Source: Paragonimus skrjabini miyazakii
Taxonomy: Eukaryota > Platyhelminthes > Trematoda > Plagiorchiida > Troglotrematidae
Assembly (NCBI GenBank): GCA_014338405.1
Contig: JTDE01000148.1
Span: 224,462 to 288,461 of the forward strand
Direction: 5' to 3'
DNA length: 64,000 nucleotides
Under the pieces are notes generated by a model that saw nothing but the letters and a program-made list of their open reading frames with translations, ran no database searches and was not told the DNA's origin. Below are positions 44,211-56,804 of this stretch, in pieces. Position 1 is the first letter of the stretch. Each line of letters opens with the position of its first letter. The position numbers and the translations under genes were made by a program.

Positions 44211-45911
44211 GCTTTATAACTGCACTCGGTTACCCATCTTATATCAGTCTAGTCTCAAAGGTGATCGCTTGCGCATGTCTGACTAAATGTTGTTTCAGTG
44301 TTCACTGCTGAAATGATCACAACCAGCAATTCAACTGAATTGATGTTTTATTTAATTCCACTCGTATTTTATTTTAACTTATAAACTGTCTAGCACGAAT
44401 TTTTACCAACCAGCACAGAGACAGCAAATCACAAACAATGACCTTTCTCCTTCTGTAACAACCTCTGAACCTACTGAGACGTGAAGAACACAGTCGTCTA
44501 CTAATCACGCTGGACAATGACCTGACTATGTTATTATGCATTGTTATCTGGTTTTGACACGTGGGAAACTCTAGTTTTCAATTGAAGTAGATGAATGGTG
44601 ATGGCTTAGCCGGATGTGAATATTACTACGAATTTTAAATGGTTGTCCCTTTGTATTGCGGTAACTTCAACCAAAGAGTAGAAGTGACGATTAATTTGAA
44701 ATTGGAAACACAGTCCTCCAGCTGGGGCGACGAATTACGGCATACCCTAAATGACAAGAATCTATCTCAAGAGTGATGAAATAAGAATATGCACACATAA
44801 AGACTGATGGTCAAATTCAGCGCCGGCTTGGCAAAAATTTGAGAGGACTTAAACTAAGACAAAGTCAAAAATATGACCACATACACTGAAATAAGTAACA
44901 TGAACTCGTCGGGTTGATGGCTTAAGCTTGACAACGAGTGATCGACTCCCTCGAAGATCAAAAGTAAACAAGAAGTAATCGCATAGATCAAGGATGAAAA
45001 TTCATCAAGAACTGTCCAATCGGGGTTAGATCAAAACTCTTATTTAACTATAATATACGAGTGTAGGCATTCGTTAAACTCCAATCAACTCAGCTCTTCA
45101 ATTCCTGTTCTTTTATTTTTAAGGAATGAACAGTTCATCTTGTTTGGTTATAAAAAGTTTGGAATTGAATTTCAAAACTAGTCGAATAAACGGGCTGTCC
45201 TGGAAAATGGCAGCCAGTACACAAGACTCATAAAATAAGAACACAGGAAAACGCACCTGCTGGCCGTTGGTTCCACTGACCGTCAACGATGTGATGTCCG
45301 GAAAGTTGGAACATGGGAAAAACCGCACCGTGAAGCCATAAGTATGAACTGAACGTGACTAAGTTAGAAGTATTTTTATGACTATGTGTGATTGTGTTTT
45401 TCCGCTTCGGTCCCAGAAACGTGCTATTCCGGTCACGGATGCCACTAATTATTTTAATGGTACTTACCTACCAAGAATTTTTACGACCACATATAACACC
45501 TCGTTATCAACATAAGCATTAGTTCATGAAAAAATGTCGGTTTGAAGGAGTTGATGAATAGAAGTTAAACTAAACTTTCAACTCTCCGAAATACACTTGA
45601 GATACACTCATTCCTTTCGTCTGTAGTCGATGTCAGTGTCTGTTTAGATTTGACGACTGAATCTCGTCCGTTAAATTTAAAGCACTGAGTCTGTTTCATC
45701 TAATTCATCAAGACGGTATGAGAACAAAATCTGCAGGTTGTCGACGTTTAGTTCAATACAATGTGCCGGTTGCACTAATTTACTCGGTCATGTACGTAGT
45801 AATTTTTTCGTTGGAACCTGACACCTGCATCCTGATCATACGTTGAGTTTGCCTGCTAATCGATTCAAACAGTTGGACAAATGCTAACCACACGATTTAA
45901 ATACTTTAATT
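44211..45911. other. unassigned sequence
   Basis: Nothing recognised on either strand. Confidence 0.3.
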
Positions 45912-46130
45912 GTGCTATGGCAGGGGAGGGGGGTTGGTTGTGCCATCAATGCCATTACGGAACACCTTCTGCAGACCGGATACTCAGTGGACCTAAGGAC
46001 CGCCTTTAAAGTGTTCTTCAGACCCAAACCAAAGCAGGCTCTCAATATTGCAGAAGCTGTCTCAATACATCGGCCAAATCCCACCTTGTGCGCACAGAAC
46101 CAGTTGGTGACTAGCCTTGTGCTTTGTTGG
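45912..46130 (+). pseudogene. Penelope-like element, endonuclease C-terminal scrap
   Basis: An open frame contains AITEHLLQTGYSVDLRTAFK, FRPKPKQALNIAEAVSIHRP and NPTLCAQNQLVTSLVLCW, aligning with the tail of the PLE at 42.0-42.3 kb. The GIY-YIG core and RT are absent. Open-frame similarity ends at the W near 46130; the frame runs on by chance. Confidence 0.75.
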
Positions 46131-46426
46131 CAAAAAAGAAACCGGTACTATTTGATTCCATTTTATGTTCGTATTTTTTCAAAACGCAAACTTTCTAGAC
46201 CGATGTATTCTTCCTACAATCTAACAGCTAATGAACCACCCCTATCCTGCTGCTTCCGTTCTGATTACCTGATTGACCGTTTCGCCTAGCTGCTTGCTCC
46301 GCCACCATATAATGTGTATGGTTATTTCGCAAAATTAACCGTTCAGATGCGAACGAAATGTCAATGCGTAAGTCGTCTTACGTGCTATTATTGGTCTTCA
46401 TCGTGTTTATCATTGGAAACTTATAA

Positions 46427-47560
46427 TTGAGTCGGAATTTGTTGAGCATGGAATCTCGGAGAAAAATATCCTGTCAATCGAAGATAACGAAGCCCTGATC
46501 AAGGCGGACTCTTCTCTTTGTTTTTTGGATGGTCACTACGAAATAGGTTTGCTATTACGGATAGAGATGAACCAACTACCTGTCAATCATTCGATGTGTG
46601 AGCGACGTCTGTACTCATGTAAACGAAGGCTACTTATGGACACCACATCAAAATGAAAGTATGCAGCCGTTATATTCAGCCACCTTAGCAGGGACTGTAT
46701 AAGAAATGTTTTCCCCAAAACGTTAATTATGCCACACGGTGGTATCTACCACATCACCCAGCACTTAACTCGAATAGGCCGGGTAAGATGCGAGTAGTGT
46801 TCGGTTGCGCTGCCACGCATCATGGAGTGTCACTTACCCACGTTCTGCTGCAAGGTCTTGATATGACCAGTAATATTGTTGAAGTGCTCCTCTGTTTTTT
46901 AAGCATATGATAGCCATCACAGCAGATAATGAGGAAATGTTTTTGCAGGTTGGAGTTCCGGAAAGTGACAGGTGGGCTTTAAGCTTCCTGTGGTAGAGCT
47001 CACCTTGATTGGATGAGTCTCTTAAGGTACATGAGTTGAATGTTCACCTTTTTGCTGCTACTTCATCACAGTTATATGCAAGCTTCGCGCTTCAACGAGT
47101 AGATGCTGGCCATGGACAGAATTATATGGTCTCAACAGTATTAGCTATAAGGGAGAACTCCTATGTGGATGTTGTCGGTCGGAACGATTAAGAAAGCTAT
47201 ATCTGTTGTAGACGAACTTCGGGCCCTGCTACAGAAGGATGGGTCGAGGTTGTTGAGCACATACCCTTGGAGGATAGACTACACAAAACGGTTAACTTGG
47301 ACCTAGAGGGTTTTGATTATCAAAGAGCCTTGAGTGTGATATGGCGAGTGATGGATGATTGCTTCCAGTTCTACGTGCACTTACGGATGCGTCTTATACT
47401 AGGAGGGGTATATTGAACTGCGTTGCTTCCTTATACGACCCTCTTGGAGTAGTTGCTCCAATGCTACTTCCAGCTCGTAAGCTGCTGCAAGACATTTATG
47501 GTCGGCATCTTGGTTGGGATAGTTTAATAGACGAGATCGATTGTCTAACGTGAAAGAACT
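46427..47560 (+). pseudogene. BEL/Pao reverse transcriptase and Pao linker
   Basis: Landmarks in order, over several frames: LCFLDGHYEIGLL near 46520 (the VDGHYE-x-PL motif), GKMRVVFGCAATHHGVSL near 46783, MIAITADNEEMFLQVGVPE near 46912-46965 (catalytic ADIEEMF, here ADNEEMF), and NSYVDVVGRND near 47157-47190 in the place of FYVDDLL, with the second Asp lost. Then GILNCVASLYDPLGVVAPML, ending RHLGWDSLID (47404-47530), is the Pao-specific region linking RT to RNase H. Frameshifts and stops occur between blocks. Confidence 0.85.
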
Positions 47561-47595
47561 GGATAACAGATATCCGAACTGTTAAATCAATTAGG

Positions 47596-48072
47596 GTGCC
47601 TCGTTGTGTTTCTCCCAACATAGCTACTGCCGTGGGAATAGAATTGCACTTGTTTTGTGATGCATCTGAGGTAGGATATGGTGCAGTTGGTTACATTATG
47701 CTGACAACGTCGACCGGTTTGGTCAAATGTTGTTTCGTTCTAAGCAAATCAAGAGTGGCCCCGCGTAAAATAGTTACTATCTCAAGGCTTGAACTTACGG
47801 CGGCCGTCCTTGCAGCAAGACTGATGAGGCTCCGCATGGACGAACTGAGAATGCATATCGACCGCGTAGTTCTGTGGACGGACTCAATGACGGTACTGCA
47901 ATATATTCGCAATACCTCGTCGCGCTTTGCAATATTCGTTGCAAACCGAGTGCGGTTAATACGTGAGTATACCACTGTATCGCAGTGGAGACATGTGCCC
48001 TCTGAGATGAACCCGGTCGATCTACCATCGAGATCAGCTTCGCATTCATCTTCACATGAAATGGACCATTAG
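47596..48072 (+). pseudogene. BEL/Pao RNase H domain
   Basis: A 158-codon open frame covers nearly the whole domain: ELHLFCDASEVGYGAVGYIM with the first catalytic Asp, FVLSKSRVAPRKIVTISRLE with the catalytic Glu, RVVLWTDSMTVLQYIRN with the second Asp, and WRHVPSEMNPVDLPSR at the end. RNase H removes the RNA strand during reverse transcription. All recognisable catalytic positions are kept. It is the least damaged element domain in the window, but the flanking frames are broken. Confidence 0.9.
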
Positions 48073-48497
48073 CTTCAGGGACCGGAGTTTCTAGCGCTTT
48101 CGGAAAGCAGCTGGCCAAAGTTATCATTTTCCATTGCAATGACAGACGAGAACTGCGAAGTTAAACGTGTTTTGACTGTTGAGACTGTGCATGCAGTGAA
48201 TCCCATTTTGGAATGTCTGGTACCACGATATTCCATTTGGTTAAAATTAATGAAGGCAATGGCATGGCTCTCTAGCATCGTTAAGTTCGCTTACTTACTA
48301 AAGTCTGGAAGCCAAAGATATCCGGTGGAATCAGGGCTATTAATTTGTTCGAAATGGAACAGGCAACCAGTAAGTTGATAATACCTATTTAGAAAAAATG
48401 CTTTTCAGATGACCTGAAATATCTCAGGGCTAACTCCATTGACAGGGGACGTATAGGCTGTTTGTCTCTATTGTGACCAGTACTAATAGACGGTTCA

Positions 48498-49690
48498 TTG
48501 TGCCTTGGGGAAAAAGCAAGTGGTGGCGTCGAAAAAAACGGTACAAAACCTGTCATTTTACGGTCGTACGATACGGGCACAGAACTTATAGTTAGACATT
48601 GCTACGAAGTGGAAGGTCACATGGGTGCAACACATGTGCTTGCGTCCATTCGAACGAAAATTTGGTTGTCAAAGGGGATGGTGACTGTCAGGCGGGTGAT
48701 TAACAAGTGCTATAAATGCAAACCACTTTTTCTAAATAATGTGAGCAGCTAATCGATCCATTACCAATAAATAGAGTGACTGCTGATAGGTATCGATTTC
48801 GGTATACAGGAGTGGACTACTTTGGTCCATTCAAAGTCACGATAGGTAGAAGCGAACACAAGCGTTACGGCTGCGTATTTACTTGTTTTCAGACTCGGCC
48901 TATCCATTTGAAGGTTGCCCACTCACTGTCAACCGATTCGTTCATGATGGCACTCGTTGGATTTATGGGTAGACGAGGTGTTCCAGATGCTATATGTAGC
49001 GACAACGACACCAACTTTGTAAAAACGGATTTAGAATAAAAGAAGGGACTACAAGCTTTGGATCGAAGAAAGGTTGCTGAGTGTTTACCGGTTCGTAAAA
49101 CTGACTGGGACTTTAACCCACCTGAAGCCAGTCATTGGGGTCGAATATGGGAGAGAATGATAAGAACCGTCCAGCGGGTACTTACCTCCATCACTCACCA
49201 GCAGGTTATGAATCAGGAGGCGATGCTTAGTTAAATTGTAGAAGTAGAACGGATAATCAACAACCGTCCGCTCGTGCCTACCTATGATCTTCAAAATCCA
49301 AAGGTGCTGATACCGAATGATCCGTTATTCTTCGGCCGAAATGGGTTTTCTAAACGACGGAGTTACATTGTTAGAGTGTTATACTAAGGGTTGGAAACAA
49401 ACCCAACATCTCGCTTCCGTATTTTGGAAGCAGTGATGACGTGAATACCTGCCTGGATTGCAAGCATATAACGAGTGGTTTACTGCCCCACTTGACTTAC
49501 AGGTAGGGGAAGCCGTACTGCTTTGTGACACACCAGCTCCCCGAGGTGTTTGACCGAAAGACATAGTAACCAATACATCCCCAGGATCAGATAACCATGT
49601 AAGACAAGTATTTGTGAAAACATAGCAAGGTCTTGTAAGGCGTGATATCAGGTCGCCGTGTCTTCTGGAAGGACACGACAGAAGTTAGTT
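48498..49690 (+). pseudogene. BEL/Pao integrase
   Basis: The N-terminal zinc-binding part reads RHCYEVEGHMGATHVLASIR, then INKCYKC (His and Cys ligands present, 48590-48720). The core has YTGVDYFGPFKVTIGR (about 48805-48850, first Asp) and DAICSDNDTNF (about 48985-49020, second Asp). A stop at 49037 is followed in frame by FNPPEASHWGRIWERMIR (about 49115-49160), carrying the expected Glu in WER. INNRPL-x-PTYDLQNPKVL-type sequence and a C-terminal stretch to about 49690 follow with stops and shifts. The catalytic triad is therefore recognisable, but the frame is interrupted. Confidence 0.88.
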
Positions 49691-49787
49691 CTGGTATGTC
49701 AAGAGTGGCTTTGGAGTCTCATGTGCCCTGTCCTCCTATGGTTTTTATGGGTTTGTATATAAAGCCCAAGTAGCTTTCGAGGCCCGG

Positions 49788-50352
49788 TGTTGTACTTGTT
49801 GAAGTTCGTCTGGTACGTTTGTCGTCTTTTGTCTGGTATGATGCGGAACAATGAATCCGTTGAGGTATGTTTGGTTTATTTATAGAAAGCCAATCCCAAA
49901 TTTATCTTCATTCGTCTTTGCTGTGTGCACTAAACAATCACGAAGAATTTTGTGCCGTAACTGCACATAAAATTTTTACTCTCTTGCTTTTTATAACCAT
50001 CGTTGGTTATCTGTTAAAACTCCCTCCTTGGTATTGTTTGACACGTTCTCACCTTCATCTGTACCCAATTGTTTCAATGAGGTCATTCCCGTTGACTGGT
50101 AGCTATTTGTGAACACGTGCTTAGCTGCCCCATTTTGAATTCCTTTGCTGGATAATTTGTGTACCCGGTTGATTCACATTCAAGGTGAGACGGTACCTTT
50201 GTTGTAATTGTACTAAACAGTGTCGTATAAATTCAAATCCTTACGATCGCCTTTTCTGACGTTCTTTAGACATGGAAGATAATCCTGTTAATTCGACCAT
50301 CTGAATAAGCGTTACTGAGTGAATTACCCTAAATCGCCAGCAACGATTTAAC
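49788..50352 (+). repeat. 3' LTR of the BEL/Pao element
   Basis: It starts TGTTGTACTTGTTGAAG and ends TTTAACA, and aligns fully with the solo LTR at 9648-10342 apart from the extra 117 bp there. It has a TATA-like TTATTTATAGAAAGCC near 49878. A second TATA-like element (TGTATATAAAGCCC) lies 30-40 bp upstream of the stated start, so the true LTR might begin further left, but the solo copy supports 49788. Confidence 0.75.
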
Positions 50353-53300
50353 AGGAGGATAAGTCATTCTTTCTTCGTATGACAAAATTGGTTCATAAGT
50401 TGGAATTTGATTATTTTTCCCGTTACATTCTGCCTAGCAGCTCATATTCATGTATTCTATCAAAACTATTCGATGCTCAGATTAAATATTTACGAGTAAA
50501 ATGTTAACACGTATCTTTGAATCAATGCCCAACTTACCCAATGTAATTAACCCTAGATACGATAACGGACCGTGTGCTGACAGTCGCCGACTAAAATGAG
50601 AGTTATGAGCAGCGAATTTCTTAGGACCCGGATAAATACTAAAGATGTTCTGAGATGATTTACGGTGGTGCACGAAGTTGCCTTCTGTGATTTCAACTTC
50701 AGCCACTACTTCAATTCAAGTAGAAACCGAGCAACCAGGTTCAAACGTTTGTTATAAACCCAGTCTCACTAACCAATCATCAGTGTGTTTTCACATGATT
50801 TTACTTCTATCTGTGTTCCTCGCATTATTCTCGTGACACGCGATCATGATCAGCCAATATGTAATCGTGCCAACATTCCATTTTGAAAATATCTACCTCA
50901 TGAATGAGACACTGTTCACGAACTGGTGTGATTTATATTGCCCAATCAACTTTTACTTCCAAACATGTTCAGACCAAATTGAGAATTCGAAACACAAAGC
51001 ATGATACCTCTAACATGAACACGCAAATAAAACCTAAAAGGGTTTAGAGTAGATTTGTGTGTAACACGTGCAGCTGAAAAAGTTATTTATTACTTTAGAA
51101 CATTTGAAAATTGTTAGATTTTTGATTAAATTGGTAAAGTCAATTCGTTTATCTAAATCGAACCTAATATTCAACAAAAAGTGCTGTCGGATTGTTCACA
51201 AAAACAACTACACATTGACCAGATATCAACAAGGTCAGATTGGAATGTCACGTGATATGGGTGGTCATAAAAACATTAGGAAAAAATCAGGCTTCATGGG
51301 TGTACAGCAGGTGCTGACTTGACAAACATAATGGCATTCGTCTTCAACTCGCGCCAATGATATGGACGATCCCCACTTCACAGTGCCCATGGTCTAGGTG
51401 ACATTAGATGAACATCCATCATTCTTCGGCTTCCTAGTTCAACTGTTCGTTAAGGTCTTGGTTGACTAGACATGATATTCTGCGCACGGTTAGACAAAAA
51501 GAACGATGCGATTATTTTGAATTCACACTGAAAAAATCACAATACTTTCTTTCTTCCCCATTTTATTGATGAATTGGCACGCATTCAACGAATGCTGTCA
51601 AACGGATGCGTTCTGGCTCATATGTTACTTACTTTTGAAAGTGTCGAGGTCTTTAGTCCGTGCTAAGTAGGTGTTGTTAACTCCTCTGGTCTACCTATTC
51701 TTGAAATGTTGTTGTTCAGCCGAAACTCAATAGCTTGATCTGTCGTTAAGTCGTAATTCTTTACTGATGTGTCGGCTAGGGGATCAGGTTGAACATAACA
51801 TTTGTCACTATCAACCGATTGGTATACCTCAAACCTGCGCGACAATCGCACCTTAGCTGGGATGTTGACCGTAACAAAATCCATCCACTGGGAGATTTAC
51901 CAACCAGCTTCTGTGTTTAACATGTTCACCAGAAGGTGGAATGTAGAGTAGAACTGTGTAACTTCACTAAGATGTCCCAGATTGATGCATTCTGTCTGAC
52001 AAATGAGCACCGATTTCCAGCGCTTTGTTCTTGTGCAAACTCCGACACTAGTCCAACGGGCGATGTTTGTTTATATTAGTGGTTACGGGTTCGGGCGAAC
52101 AAAATGGAGGACATGTGAATTGAAACACCGAGCTCCAGTTAGACCTTTAAGCATAGCTGAGCATGCCAAACAGTTTATGCTGTTCAAATGAGTTAGGATG
52201 TCGCATCGTCACAATCTGTGCTGGTTGTCCCGCTTTTAGAATTCAGTTCCCCGCTGCAAGTATCAAAGTGACAAGTTTACATAATGATCGATACGAGCAA
52301 CAGACAGGTGTACGCATAACTGAACTGTGAACGAACTGCACCAATGGCGTCCTATAGTAAGACTGTGTACACAGAGACTTTCTTTCAAAACATATTTTGT
52401 GTACAGCTTATAACAAGTATTCAAGAATGTTGACCAGTTCCATTTTGCCATAATACCATACGTCTCGTATGTATTCAACACCTGTTACAAACTCTTGGCA
52501 CATAGCGCACTGTCATGTTGGAACCACAACGAACCCTCAATGAGTCATTTGGACAGTTTGTATTGTCGAAAGCCTCACAATCTTTCACTGACTAATCCCC
52601 AAGTGTTAATGATTTTGTATGACGGAATAAGGTCACTTTGAAGTTCACCTTCGGTTAACTCTTGGTTAGAACATTTTGATCCGTTTTGATATCTGATTTG
52701 GATTTAATGCGATCTACGTTTAACCGTACTTTCAAGGATTAATTCATTAACATGTAAAAAAATACAGTATGACTAGGTTGTTGGGGGTGTGCTCAGAAAA
52801 ATTAATTAGCCAAATAGTTTTGAGTCACAATTGACACGAATACAGGTGAAAGCGTGCAGATATAAAAATGCAAATATTATCGATGAGCAAATCAAATTTC
52901 TTGAAACAGATCGTTGAGCATTGAACCTTCGCAATCGATTCAGAGCGCAACACAAGAACGAGAACATTTTTTACGCTAGAACTATAAGGATTTATATAAT
53001 GAGAAGGTAGTCAGGCTTCTGAGAAGAACCACGACATGAGGTGAACTGAGAGATAGTACTATAAAATCACAGTATCTGGAGAACGAGCTACCAAAAAATA
53101 ACTTCGAAACGTTGGGTTGAGTGAGAAAAACCAAACAGGGGCTTTCAGTTTTAGTTTTGCAAACGCCAAGAAAGGGACTTCTTTCAGCGAAATTAGCCTA
53201 TATAAACACCACTGCACGTGTGTTTTACTGCGCTAAACAGATAGGAATATAATCTTGATGAGCGCTTCCCATCAGTTTGTAGCTGGCATGGTAAGTGGGG

Positions 53301-54468
53301 ACAAGAAACTCACAGAAGGAGTGAGAAGTCGACAGTTTTGAACAAAGTCAATTTACTATACACTCTGCAAGATAAAGTTGGCTTGCTGATCCTCAATGCT
53401 TCTTTACGGGACGTTTGGTAGTCCAGCATATATTTTGTGTTCTAGAACAAAATAAACGTGGATTAGAACACCGAGAAAAGAGACAAAAGAAGGGTATGTC
53501 TTTCACAGCAGGAGACTATAATGGCCGTCCAAAAATATGCAAACTATGCTCCCCCAGACTTTTGCTTTCTGTGACCTTAAGCACGAATCACGTCAGACCT
53601 GAATCGTTACTTCATGGTTTAGTCTACAGTTTGAAAAGGAACTAATTCCAAGAATGTTTGGAAAAGACTGTAAGACTGTATGCAGTACGCTAAATGTCTC
53701 AGAATATGGTCGTAAATCACGTGCTCGCACGATCACATAACGTCTCTTTCGTCAAAAATGTGCAGAGGCAGAAAGCACGTCAACATGAATCAACTTACTT
53801 GCTTGAAATCCATAAACTGTACACCCCTGGTCAATTTTGCTCAGAGGACATAAACGGCATGACCAAAACAGTACTAGCGGTTAACCTGTTCAAAAGGTAC
53901 AGCACACTACAGCTATGTATGACTGAACTGGCTAAGTAACCATTTCGACAATGCTCACTTTATGCGGTGTTACAGTTCACAATGTTCCCTCTTGGCGTGC
54001 GTGACTTGGCGAAGCAATGTATGTGCGAGTGGATGGTGCCGTATGACACCTTTGAAGTTAACACCGATAACCGAAAAGAGCGTTTTTCGACTGGGCACGT
54101 GATAACCTTGATCACACAAACTGGCTGTGTGATTCAACCCTGAAGCGTACAGTCGTCCTGCTGCTCTCTGTGTGACGTGTGCGCTGCGGTAACTACTCCG
54201 TGTGTTAGACGCTGGCTACGTGAGACGGAGTTTGATGTAAGTCAGCAACCACTAGGAATGGACAAGTTTTTGGATTGTTCCTGCTTAAAGTTTCTATGAT
54301 AGCGACTCGGACAGTCCCTAAAAAATGGCTCGAGTGTGTGCACGTTGGACCAACTATGGCCATAACTTTTTTCATCATCTTCGCATGTCTGAAGCATCAG
54401 TAGTCTCACTAAACTATTGTGGACTTTCTGCTGGTAAAAAGGATGGGGATGAACTCATTTGTGAACGA
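50353..54468. other. unassigned sequence
   Basis: No element or gene is recognised in 4.1 kb. A 73-codon minus-strand frame at 51663-51884 has a natural-looking composition (FVTVNIPAKVRLSRRFEVYQ) but no flanking splice signals that I trust. A CTTCGAAACGTTGGG near 53101 resembles PLE 3' ends but has no hammerhead core before it. Confidence 0.3.
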
Positions 54469-54660
54469 TCAACGTTGTAACGACATACTGGCATCAGTAC
54501 CGCTGAACGGCAGTTGTAAAAAGGCATTCTTCTTTGGCACCACCATCACTGTTTGCTCGTGGAGTTTTTCTTTGGAAAACTTGGAGGTCAGTGATTGAGG
54601 ATACTTGTTGTCCAACAAAACTTGAGTAATTATTTGCGGTTCACTTTGGATTGTGTAACA
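54469..54660 (-). pseudogene. Penelope-like element, RT-to-nuclease linker, minus strand
   Basis: The minus-strand frame reads ITQVLLDNKYPQSLTSKFSK followed by PKKNAFLQLPFSGTDASM. The first block is the same motif as VILNKGYPRSLISKFSKEMS on the plus strand at about 55090-55145 (family: L-x-x-NGYP-x-x-FI), and the second is the FLQLPF-x-GD-x-A motif that precedes the nuclease. It is thus a PLE fragment facing away from the plus-strand copy directly next to it. Confidence 0.65.
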
Positions 54661-54689
54661 TTCTACTTCTGACATAAAGGCCATAGGAA

Positions 54690-55200
54690 AATTGCTTACG
54701 GAGCCATGAGAAGTCCTTTAGGACCTATCTTGGCCGATATTTTTATGGCCCATCTAAAAAAGTGAGCACAAGAGACTCTCTCAAAAACACTTATTTTCCA
54801 ACATGTAGACGATGTGTTAGTTGTGGCTGACAGTGAACATGCCGACGAAATTTTGACGGTATCCATCAAATTGCGTGTCAATATGAATGTAATGACTTTC
54901 TTTCGTTCTTGGATATCCGCCTTACTAGAAGTGCTGACGGTTAGGTGCAACATTCGATTTATCGCGAGTGCACTTGGAATAGCCAGTATTCACACTTTAA
55001 CAGTTTCATGCCAAGGCATTGTAAAACAGGCCTCATCAGGATGTTATTCAACAGAGCTAGAGTGAACTGCGACTAACTTAACAGGTTATCCTGAACAAAG
55101 GGTATCCACGATCACTGATCTCCAAGTTTTCCAAAGAAATGTCACGAGCAAAAAATGATGGTCGTGCAAAATTGAAAGCTCTTTAACAACTACTGTTCAG
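54690..55200 (+). pseudogene. Penelope-like element, reverse transcriptase fragment
   Basis: KIAYGAMRSPLGPILADIFM (54693-54760) is the GVAMGSPLGPLLADIFM motif; then FQHVDDVLVVADS keeps both catalytic Asp residues (V-D-D). After frameshifts SFLDIRLTRSADG, YSHFNSFMP, RMLFNRARVNC and ILNKGYPRSLISKFSKE follow in family order. The nuclease is absent. Upstream it abuts the minus-strand PLE fragment at about 54670. Confidence 0.8.
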
Positions 55201-55619
55201 TGGGAATGTTGTCAGTACGTAGACAAAATGCCGGTTGAAGGCCGCTGTATTGAGGACGTAAAATGCCGCAAAACGGATTCCAATCTCAACCCTAAAAACT
55301 TAGATACCTCCGTTCGTCAGGTCCCGTATTTTGATCCACTCCACCAGTTAGAGGTAAGCTGCAGTTGAATTACATTATAAGTAGATGACGTATGAGAACG
55401 TTCTGCGGTGGAAATACATCTAGGAAGCTTTTGTAATGAACAGCTTTCAATTAAGCAATACTGTAGTTAACTTAAACATTTGGCCACTTTAGAGGTAACA
55501 TTTCCGATCATTCTAGTGGTGTAGTATTCTTGGACGGTTCATTGTGAATCCGAAACTCAAAGCGTATTTCGGACAGTTTTGAACAGTGGTGGTGCTGTTC
55601 ATATCTCGGGTTGATGAAT
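55201..55619. other. unassigned sequence between PLE remnants
   Basis: Probably PLE-derived at its start, but no motif can be placed. No other feature seen. Confidence 0.3.
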
Positions 55620-56740
55620 CACTGAAACCGGAAAGCATATGCAATCTCATGGAACTATGTTTGTAGACATACTTCAAATTCAATGGTCAAAATTACGAAC
55701 AACTTAAAGGAACCCCAATGGGCTAGCCCATATACGGACACATAGCAGAAGCGGTCATGCAGAGGTTGGAGAATATCGCGCTACCAGCGATAAAACCAAA
55801 ACTCTGGATACGATGTGTTGACAACACATTCGTAATCCTCAAACGCTCAATGATTGAAGACACACACAGAATGCTCAACAACGTTTTCAACGATATCAAA
55901 TTTGCAATGGAAATTGAAACCGACAACCAGCTACCGTTCCTGGATATATTAATCAGCCACAAACCTGATGGAACAATGGAGACTTCAGTTTGCCGGAAAG
56001 AAACAAACACGGACCAACTCCTTAGTGTCCACAACAACCACCCGGTCTGCCATAAAAGAAGCTGCATTCGTACCCTGTTCAAACGAGCTGAAACACACTG
56101 CAGCACCACAGGGCTTTGAAGAAAAGAAGAAGACTACTTGTACCGAGTATTTCTTCGCAACGAACACTCACTAAGTTTCATCAGACGGAGTTTAGTGCAG
56201 AAAGAAAGAAATTCGAACTCCACAGAACTACCAACGAAACGAACTGTTCTATCATACGTCGAAACAATATCAGAAATGACCGCAACACTCCTGAGAATAC
56301 ATAGTATTACGCTAGCACATAAGCCAACGATAACGGTACGAAGATTACTAACAAAACCAAAGGAACAACTCAAACCCGCCGACAGAAGAAACGTCATTTA
56401 CAAAATTCAATGCAGTGACTGTGGACAACACTGTGTCGGCCAAACCGGGCGGAAATTATCAACGTGAATACATGAACACGAATTAGCCATCAAAAGGCAT
56501 GATCAATTTTCTTTGATCTTCGCCAACGAGGATGAAATTGGACACACCTTCAACTTGAAAACCACAGAAGTCCTCACGCAAGCAAACACCAGACACGCAA
56601 GAGAATTTCTCCAAGTTTGTATTCATCAGCCGGATTAATAAACAAACACATCGAGCTGGACAAAATTTTTGAACCAGTGCGAGCCAACGATTGGAAGAGA
56701 TGCAGACATCATCAAGACCAAAGTCAAAACCGAACGATGA
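55620..56740 (+). pseudogene. Penelope-like element of a second family, RT and GIY-YIG nuclease
   Basis: Frame one: LKGTPMG-stop-PIYGHIAEAV (about 55705-55755), then KLWIRCVDNTFVILKRS with VDN where the family has VDD, QLPFLDILISHKPDG and KRSCIRTLFKRAETHC, to a stop at about 56119. After a frameshift, a linker and VIYKIQCSDCGQHCVGQTGR (about 56394-56450) hold the nuclease's GIY-YIG region, followed by a stop, then HEHELAIKRHDQ and THTRHAREF-type sequence ending near 56740. The motif spelling (GTPMG, VGQTGR, IHEHE) differs throughout from the other PLEs here, so this is a distinct lineage. Dead by stop codons, a frameshift and the D-to-N change. Confidence 0.88.
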
Positions 56741-56804
56741 ATAACCAATCGGATGGAATTTGAAAACGAAGAAAGGTTTCACTCGATCAATATACAAGGA
56801 CCAA

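Larger units (their letters stand above)
46427..50352 (+). mobile_element. 5'-truncated BEL/Pao LTR retrotransposon
   Basis: RT, Pao linker, RNase H, integrase and a 3' LTR are present in order on the plus strand; gag, protease and 5' LTR are missing. It is better preserved than the BEL element at 23-29 kb. Its LTR is related to the solo LTR at 9.65 kb, so at least two insertions of this family occurred in the window. The 5' end abuts PLE-derived sequence. Confidence 0.85.

Noticed and set aside
51663..51884. Minus-strand frame with natural-looking composition
   Set aside because: No usable acceptor or donor and no recognised family; too short to stand alone.
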